Part shown: positions 28,090 through 35,855 of the stretch, in pieces
Layout: every line of letters starts with the position of its first letter
Position numbering within the stretch: the stretch's first letter is position 1
NCBI GenBank assembly: GCA_963575745.1
Contig: CAUYUJ010005036.1
Location: 474,465 to 510,319 of the forward strand
Length of the DNA: 35,855 nt
DNA from: Prorocentrum cordatum
Taxonomy: Eukaryota; Sar; Dinophyceae; Prorocentrales; Prorocentraceae
Reading direction: 5' to 3'
Translations under genes and position numbers: made by a program
Notes under the pieces: generated by a model
What the model was told of the DNA's origin: nothing
The model's database searches: none
The model's input: only the letters and a program-made list of their open reading frames with translations

Positions 28090-28551
28090 ACCGAAAGGGG
28101 TAGGTCTCAGGCCGCCTCCCGCACCCAGAAGCTCGGCCCCACTGCGAAGGTGACAGCCACGCCACAGCTTACGCAAGCGGCCCCAGGCCACGGACACACG
28201 CGGGCAACGTCCGTGACAATCCTGGCCGAGCTTCTGGGTGTTGTGTTCAATGTATGCCCCGCAAACACTGCAGAACACGAAAGGGCCAGCCGTCCAAACT
28301 CGGTGGCCAGCACCTGGCTTACACGGGCTGGCTCTCAGAATCTAGATGGGGCCTCCAGATCTCAGGCACCTCATGCACCTGAAGCCACCCTTGGGAAACC
28401 AGACGGGGTCGCGGGCGCCCTCGGGGGGGCGCAGCATCGTCGGAGAGCCGAGGGGCGATTCGTCGCCCCCTCCGAAGCCCCACCCCACGTCGGGTTGCAG
28501 ACGAAAGGCTGGGCGCAGCAGCGCGTATCGTTCAGGCCAGGAACTTGCCAA
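28090..28551 (-). pseudogene. LINE 2: C-terminal Cys/His tail
   Basis: The frame starting at 28551 contains RCMRCLRSGG and is in the same frame as FCSVCGAYIEHNTQKLGQDC (28275-28216) after intervening stops. The pattern, two C-x-x-C pairs with a distal Cys followed by a basic LRKLWRGCH segment, matches the tail of LINE 1 at 17309-17770 and is probably a zinc-binding domain at the end of the polyprotein. Confidence 0.6.
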
Positions 28552-28599
28552 CAGACTGGACCAACTTGTGAGACTTGATCACGCTACCTGGGCCGCAAC

Positions 28600-29322
28600 A
28601 TCTACAGCGTGCATCTGGAGCCCTCGGCGCGCCGACTCGTCGGCTGGCTTATTGCCGAAGCGGCGCCACCTGGCCCTAGCGTCGCGGCCATCATCGCGCG
28701 CGCATTACCCCCCACCTTGGCGACGGACACGCCCCCCCCCCCTCCCCCCCCCCAAAGGTCCCGAACGCGGTCCCGCGCCACCTCCCGCAGGTCCGCGCGC
28801 GCGCAGTGCGCCGGCGGCCTCAGCGCGGCCATTAGCGAAGCTCGGGACGACCCAATCACAATCAGACAAAAACTCGCTTGGCCCTAGACCGACACTGTCT
28901 AGATACATCGCGAGCGCAAAAAGTTCGGCAACCTCGGAGCTCTGATTTGATTCTGGGAGGCGGCCGCACAGCGAAGCGATCGCGTCGAGCCCGCTCGAAT
29001 TCACTTGGGCCGCCCCCCATCCTGCGCGGCGCAATCCGGGGGCGCTGGCCATCAGCGCGCGACGCGAACGATTTCCGAAACACGGCCCCTCGAAACCGGC
29101 CGCGTCGGGTCCGACAAGCAAGTGCGCGAGCAGACACAGCGCGGGACAAGGGAGCCAGGCGCGGGGACCAGCCACAAGCGCGCGGCACCAGAGCGGCCCG
29201 TCGGGACGGGTCTTCGCCCCCTCCAGGAGCGAACGTGGAACGAGGCAGTCACGCCGATAGGCCCACGCGCGCGCGCGCCGCCCCCCCAGGGCCCGCCCCG
29301 CACGCAGAGCAAGCAGGGCCAT
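28600..29322 (-). pseudogene. LINE 2: RNase H domain
   Basis: The minus-strand frame from 29322 reads APGLRRAGWGAA (first strands), then CGRLPESNQSSEVAELFALA, whose Glu helix matches the conserved Q-x-x-x-x-AEL-x-A of RNase H, then LSDCDWVV (third catalytic strand region). After a frameshift in the GC-rich stretch, GNKPADESARRG at 28656-28621 supplies the conserved C-terminal GN-x-x-AD-x-x-A-x-x-G with the last catalytic Asp. The expected first Asp (DGS) is not visible in frame. Between the two parts another frame reads VSVAKVGGNA, the usual V-x-V-x-K-V-x-x-H position with Asn for His. The domain would degrade the RNA strand; this copy is broken. Confidence 0.7.
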
Positions 29323-29704
29323 CGTGCAAGCCTACGCTGCGCAGCCTCTCATCTCCCAAAAAAACGCCAGCAGCCGAACACCCGAGCGCGGCCTGGCGCA
29401 AACCAGGCCAGTCAGCCTTAGGCTTCTAGAAGAGGAGGGCCTTGAACGGGGACAAGGTAGGGGGCGTGAGACAGATCGCTTATGTAGATATCTTCACAGC
29501 TGGCCTCATCGAGCAGCCGCGCCGCGACCCCCACTGAACTATCACCTTTTGCATTGTGGGGGCCGTCGCAGCGCAAGTCCACGGCGCCCCCTCCGCCGCG
29601 CGCAACTTGCCAGCCCCCGCCCCGATGGCCCAACCGACGCCGCGGCCAGACGCGAGCGCGGCCGACGCTGGCCCCATCGAAGGGCCTTGTCGGCGGCAAA
29701 AGCA

Positions 29705-31037
29705 CTATGCTGAAGGCATCTCTGGACAACCACGATTCCCACAAGGCCTGGGCGAGCCTCGCTGAAAGGTTGAGCCGCGCGCGGGCAGGCGCGGCCAACG
29801 GCGGCGGCGTCTCCCTGGGCCGGCGCCAGGTCGATAGTGAGCGAGCGTCTGGCCGCGCGGGGGAGGAGGAAGGCCCTCGCGGCCCTGCGAAGGGCCACCA
29901 CGCCACTCCAGGATCCCCCTTGTGACCCCATCGCCCCAGGTGCCCACGGGAACGAGCCACAGGATGACCAAGTGCTTGCACCTGCCCCTCGCCCTGCAAT
30001 GCCCTGGCTTTTGTGCGCCACCTCTGCGCCTGACCAGGCGCCCCACCCGCGCCCGTGTGCCGATGCGCTTGCCGCGGGCTAAGTCGCAGCCGAGGCCCCT
30101 TGTCGAGCGATCCCGGGCCTGCGCGGGCTCCTTGGCCGCCTGATGGTTATTGCCCACGAGCTTGCCTTTCTTCTCTTTCATTGGCAATCCTGCACCCTGC
30201 AGCTCGCCCCTGACCCTGCGGCACGCTGCGCCTATATGCTGCGCCGCCGTCGTCCGCGCCCCCGATGCCTGCATCTGGATTTCGTCGACCACCTTGCCTA
30301 CCTGGATGTCTGGCATCATCGACGCCCCGTCCAGGATGGGAATGAGGAAGTCGCGCGTCGCGAGGCCGGCGAACGAGCAGCCTGCTACAACGCCGCGCAC
30401 GGGCGCCATCAGCTCGAACACCACCCCTTCGTGGGGGGGCAGCCGCGGCGTCGAGCAGAGGCCCAGAATAAACCTTGTCAAGCACGCGTTGAAACCAAAC
30501 CCCGCCGCCCGCTTCTAAAGCTCGCGCCGGCTGATGTACTCGTACGCTTTGCACAGGTCCAGCAAGATGGACAGGCGCGTCTGCTCGTCGATCGTGGCCC
30601 ACTCCCCCGCAGCAGCCTGCCTCTACGCGCACGCCTCACAACTCTGGCTCTCGGCCCCGAAGATGTAGGTCCGCTTGTTCAGGTCCGCCCACCTTGATCC
30701 CGTCGTAGACCGAAGCCACCTGGTCGACGGCCGCATCGCGCCTGGGAAGATGCCGATAATGAGCCTGCCGCCGTCAGGTTCGGGCAAACGAGCGACCCTG
30801 CCCTACCTTTAGCCTGGCGCCCCACGGGGCGCGGACGGCCTGGAGGGCGCCGTCGCCCAGGAAGAGGATGCGCCCCGAGCGAACCACGTCGCAATCGAGC
30901 CCCGTGGCTGAACAGAAGGCGTGGGCGACCCGCTTGATGTCATCCATGGATGGGACCTCGAACTCGCCAGTGTCATTGGGCCGCTTGGCTGCTTCTATCC
31001 CTTCGCATTGTCCACGCAGCTCATGCCAAGGTCCCAC
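29705..31037 (-). pseudogene. LINE 2: reverse transcriptase
   Basis: This is the clearest protein signal in the window. Frame 31037-30774 reads VPSMDDIKRVAHAF and ATGLDCDV, the segment that precedes RT in this LINE group. The next frame reads about 30600-30550 as LSILLDLCKAYEY, the first catalytic block (D-x-x-K-A-(F/Y)), then ISRREL, an in-frame TAG at 30517-30515, then AAGFGFNACL. From 30481 the frame stays open to 29705: PVRGVVAGCSFAG (conserved GxxxGC block), then VGKVVDEIQMQASG at the xxDD position, LGCDLARG, and the post-RT KHLVILWLVPVGTWG. The second residue of the catalytic Asp pair is Glu (30283-30281). Both the stop and this change point to a dead enzyme. Confidence 0.8.
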
Positions 31038-31326
31038 CGCGCCCTCTGCCTAATCCGCAGGGGACTTGGCCGCGACAGGGCCAGCCGCGGCATTGGCGCA
31101 GGTCCACGGAGCGCCCTGCTTGATCCAGCGGAACGCCCTCCGCAGCCCACCCGCCCTGCGATGTGGAATCGAAGGGGCCAATCGACCCAGGCTTGGCACC
31201 TGCGGCAGGGGGCCTGGCTGGCAGCACGATCAGCGCACGTCTCAAGGTCGAGCATCAAGAAGTCCAGGTCCTCTTCGCTGAGATTGTCCTGTCGTCGCAC
31301 TATGGACCTCCCATGATTCCCGCATC

Positions 31327-31857
31327 TCAAGCTATCGCGACTGCTGTGGCAAAGTGAACTTCATGAGTCGCAGCTGTAGCCCACGAAGCCGATGTCAACC
31401 CGAAACCAGGCCACTCCTGCAAGCGTTGGGCGAGCCATTGCCAGCAACCCTCGCAAGGGTCCGAGGCCCCCCGCCTTCCCGCCTGAATGCGGCAATGCAT
31501 GAAGAAGGCGGAGCCGACGATCCGAACCCCGTCGGCTCGCCTGCGGCGTCGCTCAGGTTGATCAACTCCGAAGTGCTGGATGAGCTCGTCCTCGTACTCC
31601 CCCAGCCACATGCCGAAAGAGTCGTTCAGCTCCTCCTTCGAGGTAGCCGCCCCCGCAGTCGCCTGCACCTCCTGCCAGCATGGGGCGGGGAGCTGAGGTT
31701 TAGTCAGCTGGCCTGCAAGCTTTCGCGGAATGCTTTCGCCGTGAAAGCTTTCTGCTCCATGAGGGAGATATGCTGTGTCTTGCTCAAGGATGACCCCCCT
31801 GCGTTGCACTGGACCGCTCGTCGTAGGCATGCGCACGGCATCCCCATTAGATCGCAC
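31327..31857 (-). pseudogene. LINE 2: linker between endonuclease and RT
   Basis: A 177-codon frame with no known catalytic motif. It contains QLTKPQLPAPCWQEVQ, FGMWLGEYEDELIQHFG and SDPCEGCWQWLAQRLQEW, a Trp-rich helical linker of the kind that separates endonuclease and RT in LINE polyproteins. It overlaps the endonuclease frame (31704-32192) by about 150 bases in another frame, so a frameshift lies in that overlap. Confidence 0.6.
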
Positions 31858-32192
31858 TTGACACAGAAGTATTCAATTACCCTCGTACATGACGCCGCGT
31901 AGCATGTGGCTTGGTCAGGAGCCACCACCATGTCATTCACTGACGCGGGCCATCGCGCGCTGTTGAGCGACTCTGGAAGATCCTGCCAGACCCCCCCCCC
32001 CCCACCCCACAGTACGTATGAACGGTCGACTGCGCGTGGAGGGCGCTGCCGATCTGCACAAAGATATCCAGGTTGTGCCCTCGAGGACTTTCGTGGCGCG
32101 CAGGTTGCAGCGAGGACAGGAACCCAGGTCTGCCTTCTGCGACAGGTCGCCGTCCACCCAATCCGCTTTGTAGTCGGCGATGCCGAGACCAA
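31704..32192 (-). pseudogene. LINE 2: endonuclease C-terminus with upstream Cys motif
   Basis: Reading from 32192, the C-terminal part contains VVAPDQATCYAAS and TRVIEYFCVKCDLMG (about 31935-31830). The TC...(R)-x-I-(D/E)Y-F-x-V arrangement is the end of the apurinic/apyrimidinic-type endonuclease used by LINEs to nick target DNA; the usual Asp of IDY is Glu here. Just upstream, in an overlapping frame (32238-31933), is LGSCPRCNLRATKVLEGTTW, a C-x-x-C segment that does not belong to the endonuclease fold. The catalytic N-terminal two thirds are not recognised, so this domain is incomplete. Confidence 0.55.
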
Positions 32193-32544
32193 TATCTAAG
32201 TCACAAAGGGGGGGAGAGCCGAGGCTTGATCGACGCATCGCACTGCGCGTTCGGCACGGCGCCCAAATTCAGTGACCAGTAGCAGGTTCGGCCACTCGCC
32301 CCTACGACTCGAGACGACGTGGGATTGCCGATTAAGCGCCGACCGGGGGGCCCCCCGGGCCTTGCAAGGGCCTGCCGAGGTAGACATGACCCATTCGCAA
32401 GACGCCCGGCACCCGACGGTAGTTCAGAGTAACGCGCCACGCAGACGCACGGCGTGGGGCTATGCCGACGTTATAGGGCTGCCTGTCCTGCGCCTGCCTC
32501 GCGCTGGAGGCCCTCGCTGCCGCGGCCCGCCCGCCCTGGGGCGT

Positions 32545-33255
32545 TCAGGCCTCGCCCACGCAGCCGCCACCGCGAATCGCAGCAGCCTCGTCGCCAGGCG
32601 CCCTGCGTGCGCCGACAACTGGGACGCTGGCGGGGGGGGGCGCCGCGGCTGCCCGCGCCCGCCGCGCTGGTCGCAGGCGGCGCTGGCATCGGAGGTGGGG
32701 CCGCTGCCGCAGGAGCCTTCTGAGGCACCTTTTTCTCGACGTCGTCGGCGTCCGTGGTCTTCCTCTTCTTGGCGGCCAGGCGGTCCTTGAGCGCCGTTTG
32801 CTGCTTCTCCAGCCCCCGCGCCCCCGATGCGAACTTCCCGAAGGCTGCCTGCGCCATCTCCTTGAACTTAGACTGCAGTTCGGCCTTCTTCTTGGCAGCC
32901 CCCTCGCGATCGGACCCCTGGATCTCGTAATCGCCCAGCGCCTCCAGTCCGAAAACGCCGTCGCCGGCGAGTTCGAGGTCGCGACCGTCGAGCAGGCGTG
33001 CGATGGAGAGGCGCGGCGCCCCATCTTGCCGCTGTCCCTGTCCTTCTCCCGGGGCGGCCCCACCGCCTGATTCGCCAACGACTGGACAGCCTTCGCGCAC
33101 GCCTCCATGGCCATGTCGCAGCTGAACGACCGCGCGGCCACGTTCTTCATTGCCACGTCCAGCTTGGACTGCAGTTCGCTGGCGATGGCCACGGCGCGAT
33201 CCAGGGTCACGCGCCACCATCGCGGCGTCGACGGACATGACCGTGGGCCGCCTGA
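32545..33255 (-). pseudogene. LINE 2: N-terminal coiled-coil (gag-like) region
   Basis: Two frames join to give a plausible helical protein. One (about 33230-33020) reads AVAIASELQSKLDVAMKNVA and MAMEACAKAVQSLANQAV. The other (about 33010-32700) reads DLELAGDGVFGLEALGDYEI, then AAKKKAELQSKFKEMAQAAF, KQQTALKDRLAAKKRK and a Pro/Ala-rich tail. The repeated Ala/Leu/Lys/Glu pattern indicates a coiled coil with a basic end, as in the ORF1/gag-like part of non-LTR elements. It could instead be a host gene fragment next to LINE 2. The 5' end is cut by the sequence gap. Confidence 0.45.
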
Positions 33256-33355
33256 NNNNNNNNNNNNNNNNNNNNNNNNNNNNNNNNNNNNNNNNNNNNN
33301 NNNNNNNNNNNNNNNNNNNNNNNNNNNNNNNNNNNNNNNNNNNNNNNNNNNNNNN
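33256..33355. other. assembly gap of 100 N
   Basis: Exactly 100 N, a conventional unknown-size gap. It borders a (CCT)n tract, which probably defeated assembly; real content is unknown. Confidence 0.98.
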
Positions 33356-33385
33356 CCTCCTCCTCCTCCTCCTCCTCCTCCTCCC
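33356..33385 (+). repeat. (CTC)n microsatellite at gap edge
   Basis: Ten or more CTC triplets visible after the gap; the true length is hidden by it. Confidence 0.95.
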
Positions 33386-33393
33386 TCGCCTAC

Positions 33394-33545
33394 ATGTGGT
33401 GGCGGTGTGGTGGAGCATGGGCCCATCGGCTGAACCAGCCGGGCTGTTGGCTTCAGCCGCTCCAGGCAGATGCAGCACTGGTCCACGTCGACGTCGCAGG
33501 CCAGGACGCTGGGCAGGCACGTGAAGTCCTGCCAAGGGGCCCCCA
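33394..33545 (-). pseudogene. RING-finger-like N-terminal half
   Basis: The minus strand reads WQDFTCLPSVLACDVDVDQ, then CCICLERLKPTARLV, then PMGPCSTTPPPH. C-x-x-C followed by LE-x-L and a later Cys then His is the beginning of a RING finger (zinc-binding E3 ligase domain). The frame then enters the (GAG)n tract and the gap, so the second half is missing. It lies next to dispersed repeat E on its upstream side. It could be an exon of a real gene or a decayed copy; a treble-clef finger of another type is possible. Confidence 0.4.
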
Positions 33546-33552
33546 GGAACAC

Positions 33553-33587
<35 letters not shown>

Positions 33588-33742
33588 CACAAACACACAA
33601 ACACAAGAACACACACAGATCCCAGGATTCCCTCTATGTTCCCATACTTTCTGGTGCTTTGTCTTCCCCCCCGCTTCCCATAGTTTCCCATATTTTCTGG
33701 GGAATCGACGATGATTTGTGTCTGTGTGCTTTTCCCTCCTGA
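33534..33742 (+). repeat. dispersed repeat E, copy 2, with expanded (CA)n
   Basis: Direct-orientation match to 882-1030, from AGGGGCCC to CCCTCCTGA. The ACACA section is expanded into a (CA)n run at 33549-33615. Confidence 0.8.
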
Positions 33743-33785
33743 TCCTGGACCTGCAAGGAAGTGTTCTCGCAGGTGGAGTCGACCA

Positions 33786-34931
33786 TCACGCACGCGAGCA
33801 GCGGCAGCCCCAGAACATCGGACGCTCCTGGGGGGTTGTTTTCCACCGCCAGCACCATAAGAAGGAGGGGGAGGGAGTCCACCTCCTCCTCCTCCTCCTC
33901 CTCTTCCTCCTCGTCCTCCTCAGCCTCCACCTCCTTCCCCCCTCCAACTTGTGGTGGTGGTGGTGGAAAACAAGCCCATCAGCTCCGTCACGCTGAAACG
34001 CCTGGGCCAGGCAGGAGATCAGGTGCTGCCAGTTTTCGTGGGGCAGGGCGCGAAGGATGCGGACGGTGTGTCTGCCTGGCTTGGTGAGCTCGTCCAGCAG
34101 CTCCCAGTAGCCGCGGACGCCGTTGGCCTCGATGATGATGTGCCCCACGCAGACCTGCTTCGTAGGGTTCTGACTGTTCCAATCAGCCACCAAGCCTTTA
34201 CCCGACATCGTCAGAACCACTGCGCCACAGTAATCGCCGCCGACGTTCCCCACGTCAATGCCCAGCACGGACCCCTCGTCCTTCTGCAAGGTCACAGTCA
34301 CGATGTCGAGGTCCTCGGTGGCCCTGGGCCTGGGGACCTGCTCCGGCGCGGCACTCTGGGGTGTAGTCTGAGGTGGACGGTTTCCCCGGGGCCGTAGGCG
34401 ACCCGAGGAGGGGAGGAGGAGGAGGAGGAGGAGGAGGAGGAGAGGAGGAGAGAGAGGAAGGGAGAGGAGGGAGGAGGAGGAGGAGGAGGGGGGAGGAGGA
34501 GGAGGAAGAGGAGGAGGAGGAAAAGGGGAGGCGGAGGAGGAGGAGGAGAGGAGGAGAGGAGGAGGAGGAGGAGGAGGAGGAGGAGGAGGAGGAGGAGGAG
34601 GAGGAGGAGGGAGGAGGGGAGGGGGGGGGGGGGGGAGGAGGACGAGAGAGGAGGAGGACGGGTCGCCGAAGCCCTTCGGAGGAGCCCTCCAGTCTGAGGT
34701 TGCTGCTGGGTGGCCCTCGGCCGTGGCCTGGCGGGCCGGCGGCGAGCACCCGCACGGATTGGCGGCAGGACCACGCCGCTTCCACGGAGAGCTTGGCGCG
34801 CCGTCCTCGGGCCTGCGCTTGCGCTGCGACCGGCTTCGCCAGCCAGCGGCATTGCCGCCGAATTCCCGCGGTCCAGCACGGTGGGGCTGACCGAAGCCTG
34901 GCGCGGAGGCAAAAAATGCAGTGCTAGCCAC
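33786..34931 (-). CDS. PDZ-like domain protein (5' end uncertain)
   Basis: A minus-strand frame of about 381 codons. Residues are counted from 34931. No ATG is present before the domain (the frame begins at GTG), so the true start is upstream or in another exon. Residues 209-295 (34307-34047) form a PDZ-like domain: VTVTLQKDEG, then SVLGIDVG at the carboxylate-binding-loop position, AVVLTMSGKGLVADWNSQNP, then VGHIIIEANGVRG (usual G-D-x-I-x-x-x-N-G, here His for Asp), and HTVRILRA as the last strand. PDZ domains bind C-terminal peptides and act as scaffolds. Such W-N-x-x-NP PDZ-like domains are common in dinoflagellate proteins. Residues 97-175 are poly-Pro/Ser from a GGA tract, and the C-terminus is Arg-rich where a CTC tract shifts frame. 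At 33634-33930 another frame (SLPLLLMVLAVENNPPGASD) may be the original continuation. Confidence 0.55.
   Translation of the reverse strand: MASTAFFASAPGFGQPHRAGPREFGGNAAGWRSRSQRKRRPEDGAPSSPWKRRGPAANPCGCSPPARQATAEGHPAATSDWRAPPKGFGDPSSSSLVLLPPPPPPLLPPPPPPPPPPPPPPPPPPLLLSSSSSASPFPPPPLPPPPPPSSSSSSLLSLPLSPPLLLLLLLLLLPSSGRLRPRGNRPPQTTPQSAAPEQVPRPRATEDLDIVTVTLQKDEGSVLGIDVGNVGGDYCGAVVLTMSGKGLVADWNSQNPTKQVCVGHIIIEANGVRGYWELLDELTKPGRHTVRILRALPHENWQHLISCLAQAFQRDGADGLVFHHHHHKLEGGRRWRLRRTRRKRRRRRRRWTPSPSFLWCWRWKTTPQERPMFWGCRCSRA
33880..33935 (+). repeat. (CTC)n tract within the PDZ reading frame
   Basis: CTC triplets with TTC and GTC interruptions. It is followed by CTTGTGGTGGTGGTGG, which faces GTTGTTTTCCACCGCCAGCA (33834) as an imperfect inverted repeat. 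Confidence 0.9.
34406..34665 (+). repeat. (GGA)n tract within the PDZ reading frame
   Basis: About 230 bases of GGA triplets with GAGA and G-run breaks, ending in a run of about 14 G (34620-34635). On the minus strand it adds a Ser/Pro-rich stretch to the PDZ-like frame. Confidence 0.95.
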
Positions 34932-35855
34932 ACGGCGAACGTTGGCGATAATGGTAGCAATGACGTCGTAACAGCGCGTTGGCGTATGAACGCGGGAAGC
35001 TCAACGCGCACGCCAATACTGCTCCTCCCATCTGTAGAGGAGGTTGATGACTGGACTGTATACTAGCTGATGACTGCCAGCATGACAGATGAATAACAAC
35101 AAACCGCAGGCGTGCCACGTGCTGCCAAAGGATCCGAGAATAAGGAGTCCATGCGTGCTGATGTATTGTCAACTGTTCGCGGCACGGTTGTTATACAATC
35201 GATCACCCCACCCCACCCATACACATGATACCGCATTCGTGCTTCCCCGTCGAGGTATGCGTGCCAAGATCGTGGTCAAGAATCGGCGAAACGTTGCTGC
35301 ACTACTGATAGATTCGTGATCGGTGCAAGATCCATCCGACATGAATAATTGCTCAAAGCTCAGTGCGTACACGCATTTGCTATATACTAGGCATGTGCAC
35401 GTAAAGCGCGCGCGCTGGGTCCGTTCACAGAGCGTGGCCAGACGCACGTGCGCAGCCCGGGAGGGGGCTGCCATCTGGGCGTAGGTGGTCTAACGTCATT
35501 GCGTAGGTACTAGCCCTCCCTGTTCCAAGACCTTCTTCCCGTCGGGGACAGGTACCCTCACGCCCACTCCCTGAAGTTTGTACGAGGGTTCCACAGGCCG
35601 TGAGAGTGCCCAAGATGGTTCTAAGAGAAAACCCGATGCTTCAAAATAGTGCCCAGTATGGCTCATGATAGCCGAAGGTGGTTCAAGATGATGGCTTGCA
35701 ACATGCCTGCGAGAAGCCCAAGAGGACCACTAGATAACTTCAAACGCTCCCGGAGCCCCATCTAGACCCCCTCTGGAGGCCAACGTCTGTCCAACAAACC
35801 TTAAGGAAACTCCAGCACGTGTGCCGTGCCACGTTTTCGCTTCGGGTGCGGCTTT
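34932..35855. other. terminal stretch without recognisable genes
   Basis: Mixed-composition DNA with only short frames. A weak 43-base direct repeat begins at 35606 and 35649 (AGTGCCCAAGATGG and AGTGCCCAGTATGG). Nothing else is recognised. Confidence 0.5.

Larger units (their letters stand above)
28090..33255 (-). mobile_element. LINE 2, near full-length but decayed non-LTR retrotransposon
   Basis: On the minus strand the segments occur in LINE order over about 5.1 kb: coiled-coil N-terminus (33240-32660), Cys motif (32195-31975), endonuclease C-terminus (31965-31740), linker (31857-31327), RT (31037-29890), RNase H (29110-28600) and Cys/His tail (28550-28120). They are spread over all three frames, so several frameshifts have accumulated; there is an in-frame TAG in RT and a changed RT active site. 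The element meets the 100-N gap at its 5' side. The N-terminal two thirds of the endonuclease was not recognised in the short space available, so an internal deletion is likely. No poly-A or target duplication was identified. Confidence 0.8.

Noticed and set aside
34929-34931. GTG at 34931-34929 as the start of the PDZ-like protein, and TTG at 4691-4689 as the start of the coiled-coil protein
   Set aside because: Nuclear dinoflagellate genes normally start at ATG; both are only frame openings, so true starts lie elsewhere (4562 for the second, unknown for the first).

Overview
This window is nuclear DNA from a dinoflagellate. The diagnostic evidence is at 5380-5416 on the minus strand: an exact 22-nt dinoflagellate spliced-leader (SL) sequence followed directly by a 15-nt truncated second SL. 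That double signature is the known mark of an mRNA that was trans-spliced, reverse-transcribed into the genome, and trans-spliced and retroposed again. High GC, very low gene density, huge simple-repeat tracts, decayed LINE retrotransposons and a 100-N assembly gap (33256-33355) fit the same picture. Genus cannot be fixed from the sequence alone.

Layout. 1-3600: (GGA)n tracts, fragments of two dispersed repeat families, a 180-bp TA-flanked MITE (family A, 2257-2440) and a shorter inverted-repeat element (family B, 2564-2716). 3618-5416 (minus): the SL-tagged retrocopy, whose 3' half is a clean coiled-coil open frame with an internal duplication. 5470-5934: two unrelated near-palindromic foldback elements. 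6808-8664: a 1.9-kb TG-rich array. 8670-11340: GC-rich, C-run-rich DNA carrying two more pieces of a dispersed repeat. 11340-14830: more TG and CT tracts and a second copy of MITE A (14217-14401). 14830-16600: an 80-bp satellite embedded in degenerate GGATTCC-type repeats. 17300-21600 (minus): decayed LINE 1, retaining reverse transcriptase, a Cys motif, RNase H and a C-terminal Cys/His tail. 22340-22966 and 26905-27350: two loci where a 73-bp satellite is followed in the same order by an 84-bp satellite. 24474-24707 (minus): the second half of a RING-like finger. 24816-25800: a composite structure of inverted arrays of a TTCGAA-centred unit around a GGGACAGTGG minisatellite. 26308-26835: (GAC)n then G-runs. 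28090-33255 (minus): LINE 2, the best preserved element, with N-terminal coiled coil, endonuclease C-terminus, RT, RNase H and Cys/His tail, but frameshifted and with a changed RT active site. 33390-35855: the first half of a RING-like finger, a dispersed CA-rich repeat, and a minus-strand frame with one convincing PDZ-like domain.

There is no operon or pathway here. The only recognisable host-type protein domains are the PDZ-like domain and the two RING-like halves; the rest is mobile DNA and satellites. The most informative points are the tandem SL, the TA-flanked MITE inserted in a TG tract, the inverted array at 24816-25800 and the twice-occurring satellite pair. Family assignments were made by reading translated motifs; no database search was possible.
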